A stretch of 64,000 nucleotides of DNA from Polytrichum commune (taxonomy: Eukaryota; Streptophyta; Polytrichopsida; Polytrichales; Polytrichaceae): positions 76,585,554 to 76,649,553 of the forward strand of contig OX485803.1 of NCBI GenBank assembly GCA_950295325.1, given 5' to 3'. Below, piece by piece: positions 38,108 through 49,850 of this stretch. The translations under genes and the position numbers were made by a program. The notes under the pieces are model-generated. The model saw only the letters and a program-made list of their open reading frames with translations. It was not told the DNA's origin and searched no databases. Positions within the stretch are counted from its first letter, which is position 1. Every line of letters begins with the position of its first letter.

Positions 38108-39654
38108 TTGTAGTGACAATAAAGTTATCCTCAAACTCCTCAAATAAAAATTTAACAAACTTGTCACTTGAGGTCACTTTAACACATCATGGATGACCAT
38201 GATCATTATAAGGTGAGTGGGCTCACATTCACATTGATGTTAAAGCACCGACATTTACTTTTTTGTTTTTCCTTTCTTTTCTTGTCTTCCACTTTGAGAT
38301 AGATTTTTACGTGCTTCCTTCAAATAGTTTTCTTATAAAGACTTGAATAAACAAATTGTTGGTGTCGCTTGAGGTTGGCACTCATTTGGTTGAGCATTCA
38401 CTTGATTTGACAACATGAATATGAGCAAGACGACCATTTATTTCCCACCGTCTAATTGGTAGAGTTTGGTGCATGAAATTGACGTAGGCATAGTTGCTAG
38501 TTTCAAGTTGTGATACAAAATACAAATTCCTAGTAAGTCGTTTTTTTAATTGAATCAAATCAATAACATTGTTGCATAGAGCGTAACAAATAGTTGGCAT
38601 GAATTAGAGATGTTTTCATCATTGGACAAAGGAGGTTAACGAAGATGATAATGAGAATGAATAGCATCATGGTTAGTCTTAAATAACAAGATCGGATTTG
38701 TGTGAGTTTGTTTTGATGTTATGCTTTTCTTGGAATAAACCATAATCAATGGACTTGGTTTGTGTACCAATTCCCTACCGTCTTCTAATTGGACATATTA
38801 TTCAAGCTCATTGCCCAATTTGCATGCTTGATTTCATTTGCCACCTTTAAATGTGTTGGCAATTGTTATTCAGTCCCATTGTGCAACACTCTATTGATCA
38901 CGACAATGCAATCTAAACTGCATATGAAATAGATTGGTGGATGGAAAAATTGGATCGTCCATACCCGTGTACATGGTCCGTGTTTTTATGGCTAAGAAAT
39001 CATGCTAATAAGTAACATGTGAACTTAGGACCATCTGAATTTCCTCCATCACTATGCATATGTTATTGCTCATCGCTCACCACCACTCACTAATAGCATA
39101 CTGCACCAAAATATTAGGTGTCACAACGAGATCGTGCTATGTGCTCAAATTAAGGCACCAATATAGGTTCAAATGTGAAACGGTATTGGGAAATCCGATG
39201 CAATCGCTATTAGAAGGGAATGAGAATCTTGACTTTGACCTCTATACGTATGCATCTCGACTTCACTTATGTGATTAGCAATTGCTAACCAAATGAGAAA
39301 ATTCCCAATCCAATCTAATGCCTAAAGTTGTGCATCGAGTAGGAAGTGCCATCATACGTATGCATATCTTACATTTGCTAATCCCATAACATTAAAGCCC
39401 GGCTCCCACAAATGGTTATGTATGCATGTGTTATTCATTTTTTTTCTTCCCTTAATTGAAACCTATATTTGATTGGTGCGTGGTTAGGTGAGGATCAAAG
39501 CACAAACACGATAAAAACACAAGGTTACAAAAAAATGGACTACATTTTCAAGTTTTATTATCTACTTCACCTTCTATGGTGAACACAATTAGGAGGACCT
39601 ATGTATTCAGTCACATAATTGACGACATGCAATTCCAATAACCATAACTAGTTA
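38108..39654. other. Non-coding repeat DNA
   Basis: Includes a diverged family R segment at about 39100-39385. No protein gene. Confidence 0.35.
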
Positions 39655-40057
39655 AGGGGTGGTGGTAGAGTTTATGGCCAGTTCACACGAGGTCCCAAGT
39701 CAATCGAAGTCAATCCATGCAATATTGGTTGTTGAGAGCATGGAAGTTGGAGCCTATCACTTCACACGGGATCCCAAGTCCCAAGTCCCAAGTATGACAT
39801 GGACACCTACAGGGTAACACTTTTTTTGGAGGTGAGGCTTGGGACTTGTGTTGAGAGTTGGGTCGAGCAAAAACCTTGATCAAACTCTCAACACAATCCC
39901 CACGAATATTTTGTCACACAGTGATCAAGATCCGACTTTGATGATGATACTTAACCATATTTTTATGATTTCTTGAGGCTCAAAAGTTGGGACTTAGGCC
40001 TCCATGTTGGACCTTACTAAACACGAGTGGGATTTGGGACCCCATGTGAACCATCCC
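39655..40057. mobile_element. MITE with TTA target duplication (PIF/Harbinger-like)
   Basis: A 403-bp element. The left end AGGGGTGGT is followed by GTTCACACGAGGTCCCAAGTC after a short insert. The right end, reverse-complemented, is GGGATGGTTCACATGGGGTCCCAAATC. It is flanked by TTA at 39652-39654 and 40058-40060, the usual target of PIF/Harbinger elements. Confidence 0.6.
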
Positions 40058-40085
40058 TTAGAGCACATGAAAAATGAACAGAGTA

Positions 40086-40390
40086 CACTACACTAAATAG
40101 GATATCTAGTGTTTTATTATACTTAATGTTGTTACCGCCCTACCATGCTCAACACTAATTTTCAATTTATTGACAATCAATGTTAGAAGATATGTTGGAA
40201 TTCTCCTTTTATTATTGCTCTTTTTTATTTTATTTTTCCATATCCTTACTAACACTAAAATCAAACATGTAACTTCAACATATTACCATAGCTGATATTT
40301 AGTGTTTGAGTTTACGTTTAATGTTACTTACTTTCATAGGGTTATTGACATTTAGTGTATCAAACACTAAGTATCCTATTTAGTGTAGTG
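40086..40390. mobile_element. TIR element with about 40-bp inverted ends starting CACTACACTAAATAGGAT
   Basis: A 305-bp element. Left end CACTACACTAAATAGGATAT. Right end, reverse-complemented, CACTACACTAAATAGGATAC, with similarity continuing to TTAATG / TAAATG. No transposase. No matching target duplication could be defined. Confidence 0.75.
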
Positions 40391-40954
40391 AAATGGCGTG
40401 AACCTCGCCCAGTGTGAAAGGGGTCGTTGCGCGACATGAGGTTTTCAAAAAATAGAACACTTGGGGATGTGAGTTTACTGTGGGGCGTGCTAAATAGAAA
40501 CACTTAGAAGCCACCAAGTGGTCCCAATATAAGACTTAAGGCCGAATTTGGCCATAAGCAGCCACAATGCTTGCCCTTTGGCGGGTTTTTAAAAAGCTTA
40601 GTTAGTGGCTTCCGTATCCTTCAAATAGTCTCATTGGACTCAGCCTTGACGTCTGCGTCTCATATCTTTTCCTTATCTTTTTCCCCCCTTGAATGCTTCA
40701 AATCAACTCAGGGGTTTTTAACACTGTCGTTTTTAATCTCCAAAAATAACACCGATTAGAGTATCTTGTTAAGTTACCACCCACAAATTCGCAATGGGAA
40801 TCAACGTGGGTGTCGAATGGGGAAGAATGCCTTGCCCACTTCAATATTATACTTCTCTTCTTCAAAAGGAACTTTGGATCACACTTGACACTACATGAAC
40901 GTTGGGTATTTACAATCGACCACTCACACTTGCAACTTCAAATATCATGTGGAA

Positions 40955-41142
40955 TGGTCCGAGATGACCCTAAACTACTGGAGGATGGTGGAGGGATACC
41001 CAAATCTCAAGGAAGAGGTTTGCAGTTCGATTCCCGACTGTGAATTCTTCTGTCTACTTGACAAAAAAAACTTGCTAGATGGTCAAGTGCCTCATGTGCT
41101 TTGGTGTTGGCCTGGCGGCCTTATGTCTAATTTTTTTTTTAA
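40955..41142 (+). mobile_element. tRNA-derived SINE (family S), copy 2, with 11-bp TSD
   Basis: A 188-bp copy flanked by ATCATGTGGAA at 40944-40954 and 41143-41153. Starts TGGTCCGAGATGACCCTAAA, carries B-box AGTTCGATTCC, and ends in a run of T then AA. A 103-codon frame across it is a shadow. Confidence 0.85.
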
Positions 41143-41284
41143 ATCATGTGGAAGGAGAAGAAGAAAACCAAACTCTTACTGTGGCAAACTGCACTTCAAA
41201 TCATAGATTTGCCATTGAAATTGGCCAATGGTCAACTATCCCAATTATTGGGGATTAAATATTAGGTTGATTGTGTTATAAAAA

Positions 41285-41600
41285 TGTGGTTTCCCCTCTA
41301 CAACTCCTTCCAAAATAGAAGCCCTAAAATAGTATGCACTCCGAAGGTCACTTTTTGAGTTTATTTGACACCAAGATTAGCTTTACAGACCCCAATTAGT
41401 CTATCCGATATCATTTGAGATGGATCGGCAACAAATCTATAGGGGGTCAAGTTTTATGTTGGATGGATGCGAGGTACACTCGTACATGATATTTGCCTAT
41501 GTTGTTTCTACCTCATTTAATAAGATAGTACTAGGTGCTCTCAAATTTGTTTATGTCAATTAAACCATCAGGTTGATATTAGCCTCTATCTTATCAAGGC
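41285..41600 (+). repeat. Dispersed repeat family R, partial copy
   Basis: Matches 30770-30990: GAGATGGATCGGCAACAAA / GAGATGAATCGACAACAAA and TTATGTTGGATGGATG. Its right part (TAGTACTAGGTGCTCTCAA, GATATTAGCCTCTATCT) also matches 58880-58955. Confidence 0.5.
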
Positions 41601-41877
41601 CACTACACTCCATCGTTATGAGGGATTGGCCACACGAATTTTAAATTCTTGGACTTTGAAATAAATTCATTGCATTGCATATTATAATGCAAGTGTATTC
41701 TTGCCTTTGAGATTGGGATCGAAATGACTAAGAAAAAATAGTCACAAATTCTATCAAGTGTCAATGTATTAAATTACTCAACTTTGGACCATAAGACCAT
41801 GAAACCTCTACAAGTCTATACTCTTTCTCATCCTAGTAAAATCTACTCCCTCTCTTCCATCCACTTCACACCATTCA

Positions 41878-42384
41878 GGGCCACTTCACACACGAGACTG
41901 AGAGCCCGTGACCATTACACTTCAAGCACTCTCATTGGTGGAAAAGGCGGAGCCAATCCAAGCTCGCTTCACACTACGCTTGAGGGACCAACGGAGTATG
42001 TGAATGCAAGATGGATGTAAAGTCTACATGGATTCCTACATTGCATCGAATGGATCATGTTTCATGGTCACTTGGACTATTCTCAAAAACCACCTTTTGG
42101 AGGTAGGCCTAACACCAAAACCGGGAGACCATGGCACTCCGAACGCTCCCAACCGTCGATTTATTTTATTTTATCATGCATGAGGACCCGCATGAATAGA
42201 AATTCAATGAAATAGCATTTTGGTTGAGGGCCCAATAACAAATGACTTCACACTATACTCGAGGGTCCGTGACCACACTACATGATTTTGGAGGTGTCTT
42301 GGGACAACCTTTGGACACTCACAATTTCTTTTGGGCTCTCACAATTTCACGGTCACGGCTCTTGGCTCGTGTGTGAAGTGGCCC
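41878..42384. mobile_element. 507-bp TIR element, copy A
   Basis: Perfect 19-bp terminal repeats GGGCCACTTCACACACGAG (41878-41896) and its reverse complement (42366-42384), extending imperfectly to about 36 bp (AGAGCC.GTGACC). Copies: 46190-46691 (full) and 47227 onward (partial). The frame coding ...TEYVNARWM is shared with copy B but is too short and unfamiliar to call a gene. Confidence 0.9.
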
Positions 42385-43693
42385 TCGGATTGGGATTGAA
42401 TCAATATTATGCATCTTACACTTATATTCTAAAACCAAAGGGCAATCAACCAATGTTGTTCCCTTGGAAAAGAGAACATATAGGCTCCGCCCACCTAATA
42501 ATTGGTATAAACTATCGTAGCATAAATTTCCAACCAATAAGAGGACTAGGAGATTGTCTTGGTCACAACGGCATTGGTCCAATGTTGGGATGCATTGCTT
42601 GACAATGTCCAAAGAGGTGTGTGTGAGAGAGTGTGAGAGAGGATTTTTTTTGGTTGGGCCCTCCTAGTTGCAAAGACTTTGTTCGTCTCCCCGAAAATCT
42701 TCATGGTTCAAAACGCGTCACCAACTAAGAATGAGTGGCTTGCACGCCACTTCATACATTGAACTCCAATATTGGTCACAAATAACACTTGTATCGTTCG
42801 CCTTAACCCTTAAAGGTCGACAACGTTTTATTTGAAAATTGAGATGACGTAATATGAAAGACTTCAAGTACCCATTTAGTGCTCAACTCAATTTTACATT
42901 ATAAACCAAGGATATTAAAAATCACCCCAAAATTAGATCAATAGAATCGAAAGCTAAATAATCTAACATCTTCGCATTCCCGAAATTGCATGTATAAGAT
43001 TTGTCCTACCAATGCTCACAAACAAAGGCATTGTTTGATGAAGTTGGGTTCAAAGGCTCAAAAACTAACAAGTTGCGTACAACACAACTTTAAAAGGTGA
43101 ACAAGAATGCAATTGGACGTAGAATAGGTGGTTCAAAACACTAGACATTTGCATAGGATTGTGCATTATAATCCTTCACATATGTGACTTAATTTGGGGC
43201 ACGATTCCAATTTCATTTCTTAGATCAAAAAAACTATGTTAGGATAGTGAAACTACTTCAAGAGAGGTAGTCTATATAAAGAGACAATGCCAACCCTTTG
43301 TGGATGGCATGAATGAAGGACGTTTTACCTTGATCATAGTTGCAAACTCGTAAAGAGTAATCTAAATATCTCAACATAAAAACATATCATATTTCTTTTC
43401 CTTTATGACTCCCCACCCACCGGGATTGAATTGAAGACAAATGCTTAAATCGTGAATTTGACACGACTAAATGAGTGGATGGATGGTTTGTGTGGTGTAA
43501 TTTTACACATGTGGATATATTGCTATCACGTCTAAGAAAGATGACGATGTTTGAAATCTTTAAAAACCCATCCATTTAGATGAAGTGGGCGCAACTTCAT
43601 GGTGTCCATGTAAACTCGTCCATTGTGGATGAAAGGATTTAGTGAAAACAAACCCATATAGATGTAGGGCCAACCCATTTCCAATTAGACTAG
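42385..43693. other. Non-coding DNA
   Basis: No gene or clear element recognised. Two overlapping frames of about 100 codons at 42282-42612 start inside copy A and have no known motif. Confidence 0.3.
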
Positions 43694-44293
43694 ACTACAG
43701 TAAATAGTGTATTGAGTGTCACCAATTCTATTTGTCTTGCCCCGGGCTAGATCACATCTTCATTCAGATGGGCCTTGCCCCACCCACGCCTCCTTCACTA
43801 CCCAGTCTTCCTGCCCACACCTACGTGGGAACTCTTCCTCGTTGGGAACCAATGTAACAAATCTCGGTCAAAATTACAAATATCCAAGTAGACATCACTT
43901 TCATTATTCCTAAGTGAACTAACGGAGTTCCTTCACATGCCAAAGAAGCTTAATGGCTTAAGTGACCGGATATTGTCACTTTGGTTCCCAACGGGAGAGA
44001 GTTCCCATGCAGCTACATGCAAGAAGACCGGACAATGAAAGAGGTGTGGGGCTCAACCAAATGAAGATGTGACATAGCCTGGGACATTTGTCTTGCTCGA
44101 TACTAATCGTAGACTGCCATTGCAGTGCCCCGACAGTAAACGTAAACCCAACATTATCTGTAGAAACATTCCATGTAAAAATATTTGGACATTATAGATT
44201 TATATTAATACAATCACTGTCACTTATAACATGGATTTCCATCCAAATTTCAATCAACCATGACAATATCTCATAACATCATTGTTAGGATGC
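43694..44293 (-). repeat. Family Z element, copy 3 (inverted), containing a nested Mutator-like MITE
   Basis: Reverse-complement match to 35888-36472 and 60249-60873: GTGTCACCAATTCTATTTG, ATACTAATCGTA, AACATTAT.TG, ATCCAAATTTCAATCA. Homology fades after about 44293. It provides the empty site for the SINE of copy 1. Confidence 0.7.
43739..44085. mobile_element. Mutator-like MITE with long TIRs and 9-bp TSD ATTTGTCTT
   Basis: A 347-bp element with about 110-bp imperfect inverted arms: left GCCCCGGGCTAGATCACATC; right, reverse-complemented, GTCCCAGGCTATGTCACATC. Both arms later share TGGGAACTCT and GTTGGGAACC. Flanked by ATTTGTCTT at 43730-43738 and 44086-44094. Long TIRs beginning with G plus a 9-bp duplication are the Mutator signature. 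Confidence 0.85.
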
Positions 44294-44648
44294 ACGATAA
44301 CACGTGCCACTTGTTGGAGATTTTATTTTATTGATTGATTGATGCCCAATCTGTGGGCCCGTGCACAGGTAGTAATCTATGTTGTTTACTTTCTGACATC
44401 CACTAAAGTATTTTCATCCAATGGCTACAGTATATTTCATCCACACCGTCAATGTTTGGCCTTTGTGGCACTCATCCTTCTTGTAATTTATCAGCTGTGT
44501 TGAGGACTCGGATGCATGGGAAGAAGACGCTTGATTAGTGCTAGAATTGGATGGGGTTTTGTCTCATAGTTTATCTATAGCAGCACCTATAGCCACTCAT
44601 GTCTTTGTAGCAATTGTTTCCATATGTTCAATCTTTTTATGGAGAGAG
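44294..44648. other. Non-coding DNA
   Basis: No gene or recognisable element. Confidence 0.3.
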
Positions 44649-44868
44649 CAGTGTCCAGGGAGATTTTTTTGGGCATAATAAGTCAAGATTCTAGTATTTC
44701 CAAGTCCAATTGGCTACATATTATGAACTTTCGGTTTTCTTTACCAATTTGGAGTGTAGTCCATACATTCCTCTAGAATGATCGGTAATTTTCCCGAAGT
44801 CTTGACATTCAACCGGTTATTTCTCAAACTCGACCTATCCATTTGTAACTAGCAGTTAGTTCTCCTTG
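44649..44868 (+). mobile_element. hAT-like MITE, family copy 3
   Basis: A 220-bp copy of the family at 4105, 32331 and 60482. Starts CAGTGTCCAGGGAGATT and ends TTCTCCTTG. The left flank is GGAGAGAG and the right flank is a GA-rich microsatellite (44870-44894) that may have grown from the duplicated target. Confidence 0.65.
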
Positions 44869-44993
44869 GAGGGAGGGAGAGAGAGAGAGAGAGTTGTTTA
44901 TGAGTGTGCTTCTCCTCCATCCAACATGAAAAGAACTTTGATCCCCTACATGTTTGTGGCCAATTCATCTCGAGTGACTTGGACTATACTAAA

Positions 44994-45020
44994 GTGTGTG
45001 TGTGTGTGTGTGTGTGCGTG
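44994..45020. repeat. (GT)n microsatellite at the SINE tail
   Basis: A run of about 12 GT units adjacent to the 3' end of the inverted SINE copy. Confidence 0.9.
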
Positions 45021-45178
45021 TTTCTTTTTAGGGAGCACATGAGGCATGTGACCATCTGCCTACTTTTTCTATCAAGTGGAGAGAAGATTTCACAACCGAT
45101 AATCAAACCATTGACCATTCCATTTGGTTTTGGGTACCTCTCCACTATCCTCCAGTAGTTTAGGGTCATCTCGGACCA
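45021..45178 (-). mobile_element. tRNA-derived SINE (family S), copy 3, 3'-truncated
   Basis: On the minus strand it starts TGGTCCGAGATGACCCTAAA, like copy 2, and ends in A-rich sequence next to (GT)n. The B-box region is mutated and the last part of the body is missing. No target duplication found. Confidence 0.75.
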
Positions 45179-46189
45179 TGACTCATGGTTTTTAAAGTTG
45201 TTGGAGTTTCAATGTTAGATCAATTGACCTTCAACAACCTACTATTCAAGGGCTTTAATGTTGGATGAATGATGGGTGCGTTTATATGCTATAATTTCCT
45301 CTTTCCTTTTAGTATTGACTTTTGTATGTTACCACCGGATGTTCTTATCAATAGCTTTACTTCCTACTAATTACATTTTGTTCTTGATACAACCTTTGTT
45401 TGTAGGTACCCAATTGCTTATTCTCTTAACTTCATTGGTTTGTGGCTTCACTGTCTAGAGTATGCACCCACATATCCTATTGTACAATTTGGAACGCTGG
45501 AATGATGCAGACACAATGGTTATTCCAAAGTTCAAGAATGGTCGGCCGTCAATGACAATATGTTGAACAAATAGTGCATAGATGGTCAAGGCATTCATAT
45601 ATATACATGAATGTAACATGTTGCACGACACGTGCCTAATGGTTTATTTACATTCTTCATAGCATTTTCTATTTTGTAGTACATTGCACATTGGATACAT
45701 TGGATTGTATGTAATGATCAATGCTTTCAAACACCGTGTAACTTGGTCATATAAATGAAGGAACGTGTCCCCTCAATTTTTTTAATTTTTTTTAATTTTT
45801 AATTTTTGGTCCTCTTCTATTTATTAGACTTTCAAACCAACTACCCAAAAGAGAAAGGTTCAAAATACTGCATTACGACAAATTTCCTTTAAGCGGACAT
45901 TGAAAAATATATAGACATCCAAAACTATCTTCCGTTGCAAATCTTCGTAGATGCTGTGACCAAACCATCACATGAATTTTCTTACTATTACTAACTCTTG
46001 AGGTTTTACTTGGTAAGAAAATTACACGGAATCAACATTTGCAAATACAATACTCGGGTTCTTCAAAATGAAAAGTCTTCATTCTAAGATAAGTCCGGGC
46101 CAGTGTGCATAAGGAGCTATGGGTTTGTCTCCGATTTGGGATGGATGCAAGACTGGCCTTCTCTCCCCACCCCCAAAACTTATCTCTAA
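45179..46189. other. Non-coding DNA with a family R scrap
   Basis: 45225-45305 resembles family R (ATGTTGGATGAATGATGG, TATATGCT). No gene. Confidence 0.3.
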
Positions 46190-46691
46190 GGGTCACTTCA
46201 CACACGAGACTGCGATCCCGTGACCATTACACTTCAAGCACTCTCATTGGTGGAAAAGGCGGAGCCGGTCCAAGTTCGCTACTTCACACTATGCTTGAGG
46301 GACCAACGGAGTATGTGAATGCAAGATGGATGTAAAGTTTGCATGGATTCCCACATGGCATCGAATGGATCATGTTTTGTGGTCACTTGGACTATTTTCA
46401 AAACCCATCTCTTGGAGGTAGGCCTAACACAAAACCGGAAGACCATGGCACTATGAACGCTCACAACCGTTGATTTATTCTATTGTGATCATGTGTGAGG
46501 ACCTGCGTGAATAGAAATTCATTGAAATAGCATTTGGTTGAGGGCCCGGTACATATGACTTCACACTACACTTGAGAATCCGTGACCATACTACATGATT
46601 TTGGAGGTGTCTTTGGACGGCCTTTGGACACTTTCTTTTGGGCTCTCACAATTTCATGGTCACGGCTCTTGGCTTGTGTGTGAAGTGGCCC
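46190..46691. mobile_element. 507-bp-type TIR element, copy B
   Basis: A 502-bp copy of 41878-42384, very similar throughout. Ends: GGGTCACTTCACACACGAG and, reverse-complemented, GGGCCACTTCACACACAAG. Flanked by TAA on the left and AAA on the right, suggesting a 3-bp target as in PIF/Harbinger, not proven. Confidence 0.88.
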
Positions 46692-47226
46692 AAATGAGAT
46701 TTTAAAACATGGAAATCGTATTGACGAACCGGTGCTCATAGAAATGATTTAACAAAGAAATCGAATGTTTGAAAACATGTCCAGTTATACTCTAGTACAA
46801 GTTCCCTCCCTCCCCCACGAGTTTAGCCGTTAAGTGCTATACGTACATATGCACAATCTTTGGCAAGAAGTGCATCTTTGACTCCAAAACCTTGAGTGGA
46901 CTATAGAAAGAAAGAAAGAAAACTATAAATTAGTGTAGCGATGACTATCTTTGGACTGATAGTGCACACTAACCCTATTACCCACCAATATAGTTGATTC
47001 CAAGCTTGTATGTACATGAGTACGTTCTTGTAAGTACCCGTAAGCAGTTTGAATCCAAGGGCTGGACACTGGACAATGAAGAAGTAGAGAATATTTTTTT
47101 TATTTTTTTTAAAATGTGTCTAGAATATAAATATTTAAATATTTATATTCTTACAACTTCAATGTTGTGTCCAAATTATACATACTACATTCCATGCAAC
47201 TTTAACATTTATGGACGTAGCTATAA
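46692..47226. other. Non-coding DNA with simple repeats
   Basis: Contains GAAA repeats near 46906 and a 28-bp perfect AT palindrome at 47123-47150. No gene. Confidence 0.4.
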
Positions 47227-47440
47227 GGGCCACTTCACACATGTTTGAGACTCTGAAGGTTTACGGCCATTCTATTCTAAGATCTCTCATTGGTCGAAAA
47301 GGCCGCCGACACCCATCAAGTTCATTTCACACTAGAAGATGAAAGCCTAAGGGCGTAAATAAATTAGAATGGATGAAAAGTCTACAGGCATGTTTACATG
47401 GTAAACTATGGATAATGTTTCATGATCTGCATGAATATGC
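47227..47440. mobile_element. 507-bp-type TIR element, partial diverged copy C
   Basis: Starts TAA|GGGCCACTTCACACATG and keeps CTCTCATTGGT.GAAAAGG and AAAGTCTACA from copies A and B. The right end is missing. Confidence 0.6.
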
Positions 47441-47958
47441 ATCATGCCTTACGTAAATTTCAGCAAACCGCGTTAGTGATATGGGTTTTCAAAATAGGCT
47501 TTGATACATAATCAGTTAACAAACTCTTCATATAAAGGTTTCTCAAAGAATGATCAAACCCACGGTTTCTTCCTTCTTTGAGGAACGGTACAGATAGAGA
47601 GTGTGTTTAAGAGCAAGGCCAAAAATCTTGGATCAAACATCTGGAAGTGTAGATGCATGAGTTATAGTTTACTGCAAATATTACTATTGGTTTGAATTCA
47701 AAGACAAACATGCACACAGTCTTTTAAGTTTCTCCATTGTAAATCAACTATTTATGCACATAATGCATTAGTTTGTGTTTGCATTACATGCTATTTTGAG
47801 TATGACTCATGTTTGTTTTAGACACCATCTTTGCTTTAGCAATTGAGGTGTTGAAACACTTGAGTTACATTCGTAATTTATTTCAACATATATCGACCCT
47901 CTTCAAGTTTGTGGGTTCTATGGTGCAACTAATTTGGGATCTTTAATGTTAAATGCAG

Positions 47959-47997
<39 letters not shown>

Positions 47998-49850
47998 CTT
48001 AAGGAAACGATATTTGAATATGTTCTTGATTTTGATACTATCGAAGTATATGTACTATGCTAAAACATTCATACCAAGTTAAAATTACTTGAATTTTAAT
48101 ATGATATTAAGATGGCATTGATCCGAATAATGTTTGGAATATACACAATGATTCATCTTGTGATATCCACCATGCACCGATATTTTTTTTCCCTAACATT
48201 GGTGTAGTGGGATCTTTGATGCCATTATTCGTATTGTGTATAGATGGAATGTTGAGAACTTCATAATTGTCTTCATAGATCTACAGTGATAGTTGATGAC
48301 TTCATGGTCGGAAAAACTTATGCACTACTTTCTACAAAGAGCAGGCATTTTCCTTTGACGTTGGGATTGTAGATAGTTGTATGTGTTACTATTTATAGTT
48401 TACAATATACAAATAAATCATCAAGAAACACTTATGGGTTGCACAATCGTGGGTTTAGACTAACGTTGGACCAATGCACATGTGTATGCATGGTATCAAT
48501 ACACATTGCCACTTTGGTATCTTCCTTTTCCATATTCCATGGTTAAGTATATTCACACCAAATCTTCTCTATATCCCAATAACAGATCCCAATGATTGCT
48601 AAAATTGTTTGTTTTCTTTTGCCATCTCTAAAGCTAGTGAACTTGCTCTCTAAACAAAATGCATATATCGTCCATCTTCATGGTTTCCTACACGTAGTTA
48701 TCATTTTTAAAAACTAACCTAGTCCCATTCTACTTGAAACCTTACATGTAAAATTTAAAATAAAACAGAATAAATGAACATAGGAATTAATTATCTTAAG
48801 TCCACATCCTCTCTTCACGCCAACCTGCCAAGAGTTTTCACATTAAGCATGTCCTTGTGTTGCTATGTCATGCAAGGTCAAAATTGGATGGTCATTCTCG
48901 GCAATGTCCATTAGAGTTGTTCGTAAAGTAAAGCAAATGAAACCATGGGTTTAATACCAAACCTTGAGTTTATGAGGATTAACACAAAGTCGCCCAACTT
49001 TTCTTAATGCTTTAGTTACCGTACTTGAAAAGTGGTGTCGGGCTACAATAATGGGCTTTCTAACTTGTCCTACTAGGACGAGTGGGCCAAGCTAGCATTG
49101 CATAGCCCAATCCGGGATTGAGGATAATGGATCGCGTGCACATACCCTATTCTAGATTCCATAAAAATTCTCTCAAAGTTTGAGAGGTGGAAAGAGAAGG
49201 TCCCAAAAGTTCACATAACTTTCAAAATAGGCAACGATACACGACGAGCTAATGAGCTCTTAGTAAAAAGTTTTCTCGAAGACAAGATCAACCCCATGGT
49301 TTTGTCCCTCTTTGAGGGACTTTTACAAATAACTCGGTTGCATATGCATGGTATGGTGAATTCTACGGTGAATGATACAGTGATCCAAAATTTGAGGAGA
49401 AAGCCTCAAGAATGTCAATGCCATGTCAATGGAATCCATGCTTAAATAAGCCACACCAACGTTCCCGTTATGCTTGAAATTCATCTTACTTCAAATAAGT
49501 GGAACGACACCCAACGTCCATTGTAGTCACCACTTTGTATAACAAAACTCCGATTGCTCCTCCAAGAGCATGAGGATTGTCGAAACTTGTGATGAAAGTG
49601 AAAAATCATCCATAATATAGTTTTTCTCCATGAGCTTATTGATTCTACCCGATAACCAACTTTGAGGTGGTGGACGGCCGCCACATTTCCAAAGCTCGTT
49701 ATGCATTCTCCTCTTGATGCTTATATAGTCAGTAGTTACCAATCAAATTCAACATCAAAAAATGATATACATAATACCACGTGTCGTCGTCTCATAGGTT
49801 GGGGAGGCAACAAATTCCCATTTGGATACATTGTTTTGGCGTGAAGCTGA
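47441..49850. other. Non-coding AT-rich DNA
   Basis: A (GA)n tract at about 47961-47996. No gene or resolved element. Confidence 0.4.

Noticed and set aside
41784..42602. Open frames of 78-106 codons in the 507-bp element
   Set aside because: Short, unknown, and partly outside the element; no transposase motif.
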